The position numbers and the translations under genes are program-made. A stretch of 64,000 bases of DNA from positions 62,001-126,000 of the forward strand of contig NZ_NCSM01000013.1 of NCBI RefSeq assembly GCF_002224125.1, written 5' to 3'. Within the stretch, counting starts at the first letter, position 1. Every line of letters begins with the position of its first letter. This document shows positions 58,865 to 64,000 of this stretch, one piece after another. Source of the stretch: Streptomyces sp. NBS 14/10. GTDB lineage: Bacteria; Actinomycetota; Actinomycetes; Streptomycetales; Streptomycetaceae. The notes under the pieces are model-generated. The model had not been told where the DNA came from. It saw nothing but the letters and a program-made list of their open reading frames with translations, and did not search any database.

Positions 58865-60562
58865 TCAGCCGAGGAGCCCGCCCAGGGCGCCGCCGCTGCT
58901 CTCCGGGGAGCTCTCGCCGTAGCCGTACGAGTCGCCGGACGTGCCGCCGCTGCCCGTGACGGCCTCGGGCAAGGTCTCGCCCTCGCCGATGCCGAGACCG
59001 CCCCGGCCGCCCCGGCCGGTCCGCCCGCCCGCCGACGACGGCCCTTCCGTGGTCTCCGGGTCGGCGGCGGGCCGCCGCGGCTGCCCTGGGGCGGTCCGCG
59101 CGCCGCTGTGCGACGGGCGGGGGCGGTGGGAGCCGCCGGCCGCGGCCGACGCGCTGGGCGAGCCCGTGGAGGAGGCCGCCGACGGGGCGGTCGGGCTGGT
59201 CCGCGGGGCGCGCGGGGACGGCGCCCCGCCCGCGCCGAGGGGGCCGCGGGTGGCGCCGCTGGGGCTCTGGTCGGCCCGCCGGGGCAGCGGAGAGCCGGGC
59301 AGGTTGTTCGTCGGGGCGTCGCTCGGCTGCGGTCCGTGCACCGTCTCCGAGGCCCGTACGGCGCCGCCGAGCATCGAGCCGAACAGCAGCGTCACCCCGA
59401 CCACGATCATCGCCATGAAGCCGCCCCGGCGCAGCACCCGCCGCCGCAGCGCCCACAGCCCGACCCGCGGCCCGAGCCGCCGCCACGCCTCGCCCGCGAG
59501 CCGGGCGTCCGTCGAGTACACCGGGGCGCCCGCGATGATCAGTGGGCTCCAGGCGGCGAGGTAGATGATGTCCGGCGCGTCGTACACCGGTACGGTCCGC
59601 CAGCTCACGGTCAGGATCAGCGCGGCCGACAGCGACGCGCCGAAGAAGGCCGCCAGCCGCTGCCACAGCCCCAGCACCGTCAGCACCCCGACCACGACCT
59701 GGAGGAAGGCCACCGTCAGACCCGCGCCCACCGGATGCCCGAGCGCGAAGTCGCGCAGCGGCTCGGCGATCGCCCAGGGGTGCAGCGAACGCAGCCAGGT
59801 GACCATCGAGCCGCGCTCGCCGCCGTCGAAGTAGACCGGGTCGGAGAGCTTGCCCATACCGGCGTAGATGGAGATGAGGCCGAGGAAGACGCGCAGCGGG
59901 AGCAGCACCACGCCCAGGTTCATCCGGCGGCCGGGGTAGTAGGCGTGCCGTACGGACTCGGCGTGGCGGCGCGGGCGCGGCACCTCGGCGCCCCGGCTCC
60001 CGCTCCCGCTCCGGGCCGCCCGCCCTTCGGCGGTCCGGCCCCCAGGCGTCCACCCCTCCCCCGCCTGCGGGGGCACTCCCCCGGCTGCCGCCGGTGCGCG
60101 CCCCCGCTCGGCGTACGGGCTGCGGCGCGGGCCGATGACCGTGGGCGGGCCGTCGTCGAAGGCGAGCCGCGGCAGCACCTGGGTGGCGGCCACGTCGCCG
60201 CCGCCGTCCCCGACGCCGGAGGCACCGTCCCCCTTGGCCCCCTTTTCTACAAGCCCCACCCCCGCGTACCGCACGGCCTGCAGCAGCCGGGTGGTGTCCG
60301 CGTCGCCGCCGGGCCGGGTGCGGCCGCTCCAGACCACGGGCGGGCGGCGCCGGGCGGCGGCCGGGACGCGGGCGAGCCGCGTCGTGTCCGCCAGCGCGTC
60401 GCTCACCACCGGGGCGGCGAGCTGCACCCGGAAGCTCGCGGGATTGACGGTGACCTGTGCCGGATCGCTCGGCACCTTGGCCATGGTCAGCCGTGGCTCG
60501 TCGTCAAAACCCGGTGCGCGTCCCCCCAAGGGCGTGCGGGGTGTTCTGGTCTCCACGCTCAA
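58865..60562 (-). CDS. DoxX-family membrane protein with long disordered ends
   Basis: 565 residues. Residues 1-215 are polar and low-complexity (SVETRTPRTPLGGRAPGFDD, PSDPAQVTVNPASFRVQL). A DoxX-type four-TM core follows (NLGVVLLPLRVFLGLISIYA, GMGKLSDPVYFDG, GLTVAFLQVVVGVLTVLGLW, YDAPDIIYLAAWSPLIIAGA). One more TM helix (GGFMAMIVVGVTLLFGSMLG) leads to a Ser/Pro/Gly-rich C-terminal tail. DoxX proteins are linked to thiol/redox functions; this role is not established. The start is uncertain: TTG 60562 fits MSVETRTP; GTG 60556 is two codons later. No ribosome-binding site is clear for either. Confidence 0.82.
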   Translation of the reverse strand: MSVETRTPRTPLGGRAPGFDDEPRLTMAKVPSDPAQVTVNPASFRVQLAAPVVSDALADTTRLARVPAAARRRPPVVWSGRTRPGGDADTTRLLQAVRYAGVGLVEKGAKGDGASGVGDGGGDVAATQVLPRLAFDDGPPTVIGPRRSPYAERGRAPAAAGGVPPQAGEGWTPGGRTAEGRAARSGSGSRGAEVPRPRRHAESVRHAYYPGRRMNLGVVLLPLRVFLGLISIYAGMGKLSDPVYFDGGERGSMVTWLRSLHPWAIAEPLRDFALGHPVGAGLTVAFLQVVVGVLTVLGLWQRLAAFFGASLSAALILTVSWRTVPVYDAPDIIYLAAWSPLIIAGAPVYSTDARLAGEAWRRLGPRVGLWALRRRVLRRGGFMAMIVVGVTLLFGSMLGGAVRASETVHGPQPSDAPTNNLPGSPLPRRADQSPSGATRGPLGAGGAPSPRAPRTSPTAPSAASSTGSPSASAAAGGSHRPRPSHSGARTAPGQPRRPAADPETTEGPSSAGGRTGRGGRGGLGIGEGETLPEAVTGSGGTSGDSYGYGESSPESSGGALGGLLG

Positions 60563-60800
60563 CTAACCGAGTGACGCGCGGATAGGACACTGCCGTGACC
60601 GCCCCGAGGTGTCCGAGGCCCGTCAAGCCATGATCATGTGAGACCCCTCAGACCATGATCGCTTCAGCTGTGAGGGCGGGCCAGGTGCCGGACGGGGTGC
60701 CGGGCCGAGGCCGGACCGAGAGCCCGACCGGGGCCAGCCCGGGACCCCGACCGGGGCCGGACCAGGGCCGACCCGAGAGCCCGACCGCGGGCCCGACCGC

Positions 60801-61754
60801 TCAGCTCCGGTGCCGGACCACCTCGTACAGCACGACACCTGTCGCCACGCCCGCGTTCAGCGATTCGGCGCCGCCGGGCATCGGGATGCGCACCAGGACG
60901 TCGCAGGTCTCGGCGACCAGCCGGGACAGCCCCTTGCCCTCGCTGCCGGCCACGATCACCACCGGACCGTCCAGCACCTCGGCGTTCTGCACCTCGGTGT
61001 CGCCGTCCGCGTCGAGCCCGACCACCATCAGGCCCGCCTTCTTGTACGCCTCCAGCGCGCGCGTGAGGTTGGTCGCCCGCGCCACCGGCGTACGCGCCGC
61101 GGTGCCCGCCGAGGTCTTCCACGCCCCCGCCGTCATCCCGGCCGCGCGCCGCTCCGGCACCACCACGCCATGGCCGCCGAACGCCGACACCGAGCGCACC
61201 ACGGCGCCCAGGTTGCGCGGGTCGGTGACCCCGTCGAGGGCGACGATCAGCGGGTCCTGGCCCTCCTCGGCCGCGGCGTCGAGCAGGTCCTCGGGGTGCG
61301 CGTACTCGTACGGCGGCACCTGGAGCACCAGCCCCTGGTGGTTGAGGCCGTTGGTCATCCGGTCCAGCTCGGGGCGCGGGGCCTCCATGAGGTGGATACC
61401 GCCGCGGTCGGCCGCGAGCTTCAGCGCCTCGCGCACCCGCTCGTCGCTGTCGATGAACTGCTGGACGTACAGCATGATGGCCGGCACGCCCTCGCGCAGC
61501 GCCTCGACGACCGGGTTGCGGCCCACCACCAGCTCGTTCGTGCCCTTGCCGCCGCCGCGCCGCGGGGCCGGGCGGCGGGCCGCCTGCTTGGCGCGCGCCT
61601 GGGCGACGCGCTGCTTGGCATGGCCCTTGCGCATCTCGGCGGGCGGAGTGGGGCCCTTGCCTTCCAGAGCCCGGCGCCGCTTGCCGCCGCTGCCGACCGT
61701 CGCGCCCTTCTTGTTGGCGGTGCGTCGGTTCCTGCGCTGGCTGTTGCCGGCCAT
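60801..61754 (-). CDS. rlmB: 23S rRNA 2'-O-ribose methyltransferase (RlmB/SpoU family)
   Basis: 317 residues. A basic Arg/Lys-rich N-terminus (about 1-70) precedes the substrate-binding domain ([20 protein letters not shown]) and the SPOUT knot: motif 1 [20 protein letters not shown], motif 2 [20 protein letters not shown], motif 3 [20 protein letters not shown]. It would methylate the ribose of a 23S rRNA guanosine, G2251 in E. coli; other TrmH-group targets are possible. The ATG at 61754 has AGGTGA upstream. It lies downstream of cysS and ispF on the same strand, the usual actinobacterial order. Confidence 0.94.
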   Translation of the reverse strand: MAGNSQRRNRRTANKKGATVGSGGKRRRALEGKGPTPPAEMRKGHAKQRVAQARAKQAARRPAPRRGGGKGTNELVVGRNPVVEALREGVPAIMLYVQQFIDSDERVREALKLAADRGGIHLMEAPRPELDRMTNGLNHQGLVLQVPPYEYAHPEDLLDAAAEEGQDPLIVALDGVTDPRNLGAVVRSVSAFGGHGVVVPERRAAGMTAGAWKTSAGTAARTPVARATNLTRALEAYKKAGLMVVGLDADGDTEVQNAEVLDGPVVIVAGSEGKGLSRLVAETCDVLVRIPMPGGAESLNAGVATGVVLYEVVRHRS

Positions 61755-61939
61755 GGGGTTCACCTGTTCCTCATCCGTGGCCGCCCGCCGGCCGCCCGGC
61801 CCTGACGGGCCTCACGGCTTCGCGCGGCTGCGCCCCCGGGCCTGGTCCGGCGGCTGCCTGCTTGGGTCATGTCGTAGGGGTGTGCCGGGGCGCACCACGT
61901 CGGTGGGTCGGTCGGTCAGTCGGGGCGGGGCCGCCGGGG

Positions 61940-63340
61940 TCAGCGCGAGCCGAGCTCCCAGCGCGGCCCGCTCGGGGTGTCCTCGATGACCAGCCCCGAC
62001 TGCTGAAGCTGATCGCGGATGGCGTCCGCCGTCGCGTAGTCCTTACGGGTCCGCGCGGCCTGCCGCTGCTCCAGGACCAGCCGTACGAGCGAGTCGACCA
62101 CGCCGTGCAGATCCTCACCCCGGTCGGGGCCGCCCGACCAGTGCTCGTCGAGCGGGTCGAGGCCCAGCACGCCGAGCATGGCGCGCACCTCGGCCAGCCG
62201 CGCGACCGCCGACTCCTTGTCGTCGGCGGTCAGGGCGGAGTTCCCCTGGCGGACGGTGGTGTGGACGACCGCGAGCGCCTGCGGGACGCCGAAGTCGTCG
62301 TCCATCGCCTCCGCGAACGCGGGCGGCACCTCGGGCGCGGGCGGAACGACCTTCCCGGCCTTCTCGGTGACCCGCTGCACGAAGCCCTCGATGCGCGCGA
62401 ACGCGGACTCGGCCTCGCGCAGCGACTCCTCGCTGTACTCGATCATGGAGCGGTAGTGCGGGGTGCCGAGGTAGTAGCGCAGCACGATGGGGCGCCAGTG
62501 CTTGACCATCTCGGAGACCAGCACCGAATTGCCGAGCGACTTGCTCATCTTCTCGCCGCTCATGGTCACCCAGGCGTTGTGCGTCCAGTACGTCGCGAAG
62601 TCGTCGCCGTACGCCTTGGCCTGCGCGATCTCGTTCTCATGGTGCGGGAAGATCAGGTCGACGCCGCCGCCGTGGATGTCGAAGGCCGAGCCCAGGTACT
62701 TATGGGCCATCGCCGAGCACTCCAGGTGCCAGCCGGGCCGGCCGCGCCCCCACGGGGTCTCCCAGCTCGGCTCGCCGGGCTTGGCCGCCTTCCACATGGC
62801 GAAGTCACGCGGGTCGCGCTTGCCGTACTCACCCTCGCCGGAGGGCTGGCGCAGCCCGTCCAGCTCCTGGTTGGAGAGCTGGAGATAGCCGGGGTACGAG
62901 CGCACGTCGAAGTAGACGCTGCCCTCGGCGGCGTAGGCATGACCCCGCTCGATCAGCCCCCGCATCATTTCGATCATCTCCGGCACATGGCCGGTGGCCC
63001 GGGGCTCATAGGTCACGGGCAGGCAGCCGAGGATGTCGTACGCGGAGTTGAACGCGCGCTCGTTCTCATAGCCGATCGCCCACCACGGGCGGTTCTGCTC
63101 CGCAGACTTCGCGATGATCTTGTCGTCGATGTCGGTGACGTTGCGGATGAACGTCACGTCGTAGCCGCGGTAGCTGAACCAGCGGCGCATGATGTCGAAG
63201 TTGAGCCCCGACCTGATGTGCCCGATATGCGGGGCGGCCTGCACGGTCGCGCCACACAGGTAGATCGAGACGCAGCCCGGCGTGAGCGGGTTGAAGTCAC
63301 GGATCTGCCGGGCGCTGGTGTCGTACAGGCGAATAGTCAC
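61940..63340 (-). CDS. cysS: cysteinyl-tRNA synthetase
   Basis: 466 residues, class-I synthetase. Zinc and ATP motifs: [20 protein letters not shown] (first zinc Cys, HIGH), [25 protein letters not shown] (zinc Cys/His set) and KMSKS in [14 protein letters not shown]. It charges tRNA-Cys with cysteine using ATP. Length is standard. The GTG at 63340 begins [20 protein letters not shown], the family start; no ribosome-binding site is obvious. No T-box precedes it. ispF lies 170 bp upstream on the same strand. Confidence 0.97.
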   Translation of the reverse strand: MTIRLYDTSARQIRDFNPLTPGCVSIYLCGATVQAAPHIGHIRSGLNFDIMRRWFSYRGYDVTFIRNVTDIDDKIIAKSAEQNRPWWAIGYENERAFNSAYDILGCLPVTYEPRATGHVPEMIEMMRGLIERGHAYAAEGSVYFDVRSYPGYLQLSNQELDGLRQPSGEGEYGKRDPRDFAMWKAAKPGEPSWETPWGRGRPGWHLECSAMAHKYLGSAFDIHGGGVDLIFPHHENEIAQAKAYGDDFATYWTHNAWVTMSGEKMSKSLGNSVLVSEMVKHWRPIVLRYYLGTPHYRSMIEYSEESLREAESAFARIEGFVQRVTEKAGKVVPPAPEVPPAFAEAMDDDFGVPQALAVVHTTVRQGNSALTADDKESAVARLAEVRAMLGVLGLDPLDEHWSGGPDRGEDLHGVVDSLVRLVLEQRQAARTRKDYATADAIRDQLQQSGLVIEDTPSGPRWELGSR

Positions 63341-63510
63341 GCATCAAGGGTAGACGGAACCCGGCAGTGCCCCGGGACCCTAGGGCCACAGGGACACAGA
63401 AGCGTGACACTTGGGACGCTCCGGCCACGGAACCGCGCCGCCGAACCGCCCCGCCGAACCGCCCGGCGGAGCGACTTGCCCCGCCCCGCCGCCAACCCGT
63501 CCGCGGGCGG

Positions 63511-63984
63511 CTAGGCCGTCCGCACCACCAGGGCCGTGGCGATCGCCGCGAGTCCCTCCGCACGGCCGGTGAGGCCCAGGCCGTCGGTGGTGGTGCCGGA
63601 AATCGCCACGGGCGCCCCGACCGCCGCCGAAAGGGCCTTCGTCGCCTCGTCCCGCCGCTTGCCGATCTTCGGGCGTACGCCGATCACCTGGATCGCCACA
63701 TTCCCGATCTCGAACCCCGCGGCGCGGACGATCCGGGCGGCCTCGGCCAGCAGGGTGACCCCCGAGGCCCCGGCCCACTCGGGGCGGTCGGTGCCGAAGT
63801 GCGCGCCGAGGTCGCCGACCCCGGCGGCGGAGAACAGCGCGTCACAGGCGGCGTGCGCGGCGACGTCGCCATCGGAGTGCCCGGCCAGGCCGTACTGCTC
63901 GCCCTCCCACAGCAGACCCGCGCACCACAGCTCGCGGCCCTTCTCAAAGGCGTGCACATCCGTGCCGATACCCACGAGCGGCAT
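63511..63984 (-). CDS. ispF: 2-C-methyl-D-erythritol 2,4-cyclodiphosphate synthase
   Basis: 157 residues from ATG 63984. IspF cyclises CDP-ME 2-phosphate in the MEP isoprenoid pathway. [20 protein letters not shown] gives the zinc Asp and His, [20 protein letters not shown] the third ligand, and [20 protein letters not shown] the substrate loop; it ends [20 protein letters not shown]. The protein is complete if the ATG at 63984 is right, but the frame stays open to the window edge 16 bases upstream, so a slightly earlier start cannot be excluded. It probably follows ispD outside the window. Confidence 0.95.
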   Translation of the reverse strand: MPLVGIGTDVHAFEKGRELWCAGLLWEGEQYGLAGHSDGDVAAHAACDALFSAAGVGDLGAHFGTDRPEWAGASGVTLLAEAARIVRAAGFEIGNVAIQVIGVRPKIGKRRDEATKALSAAVGAPVAISGTTTDGLGLTGRAEGLAAIATALVVRTA

Positions 63985-64000
63985 CCCGGCGAGGGACGCG

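Overview
The window is about 73% GC with codon third positions almost always G or C. It carries genes typical of Streptomyces: a BldD/c-di-GMP-type diguanylate cyclase, a stand-alone groEL with HrcA sites, DasR-like sites next to nagKA and msiK, mycothiol-dependent formaldehyde dehydrogenase, and a GpgS/OtsA/OtsB set. I read it as Streptomyces core chromosome. The order groEL2, cold-shock gene, sulfur carrier, thrC, otsA/otsB, nagKA, cdgB, msiK, rlmB, cysS, ispF is one I recall from S. coelicolor (from memory, not checked). Shorter accessory stretches lie between the core genes.

Layout. 1-5.1 kb: truncated TetR regulator, HelR/HelD-type RNA-polymerase helicase, and a divergent ArsR/MFS pair with an evident operator. 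5.1-15.9 kb (accessory): nitrilase-fold protein lacking catalytic residues, small secreted protein divergent from a membrane-anchored HTH/beta-propeller protein, cutC, HD hydrolase, TetR/DUF998 divergon, broken PAP2 phosphatase, GNAT, chloramphenicol-type MFS exporter. 16-18 kb: MurR/RpiR regulator and murQ. 18-22.5 kb: groEL2, cold-shock protein, MoaD/CysO-like carrier and thrC. 22.8-26.3 kb: gpgS, otsA, otsB. 26.5-31.7 kb: DUF3263 protein, orphan sugar-binding lipoprotein, nagK-nagA and a PfkB kinase. 31.7-38.5 kb: CBM membrane protein, cdgB, flavin reductase, ArsC-like protein, serine hydrolase, arfB, terD. 38.6-43.1 kb (accessory): Uma2 protein, chimeric SDR/DUF397 remnant, two SDR genes each divergent from a regulator. 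43.4-54.9 kb: M4 protease, mscR plus MBL hydrolase, pentapeptide protein, FAD oxidoreductase, quinone oxidoreductase, M24 peptidase plus IclR regulator, and two tandem paralogous HTH regulators. 55.4-64 kb: tRNA-Thr(UGU), msiK, small secreted protein, nucleotidyltransferase, a large intergenic repeat, DoxX-family protein, rlmB, cysS, ispF.

Functional links. Aminosugar recycling is the clearest theme. MurQ makes GlcNAc-6-P from MurNAc-6-P, NagK phosphorylates GlcNAc, and NagA deacetylates GlcNAc-6-P. A lipoprotein and MsiK could supply and energise sugar import. DasR-like 16-mers stand before nagK and msiK, and a paired palindrome stands before the murR-like gene. Stress and compatible-solute functions (trehalose, glucosylglycerate, GroEL, cold shock, TerD) form a second theme.

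Most unusual items: the HTH/TM/seven-motif propeller protein and its divergent secreted neighbour; the nitrilase-fold pseudoenzyme; the sulfur carrier ending Gly-Gly-Cys; four evenly spaced HrcA half-sites; the coupled paralogous regulators with a repeat linker; and a duplicated segment of about 130 bp that contains the stop codon of a gene. No CRISPR array, intact IS element, prophage or biosynthetic cluster was seen.
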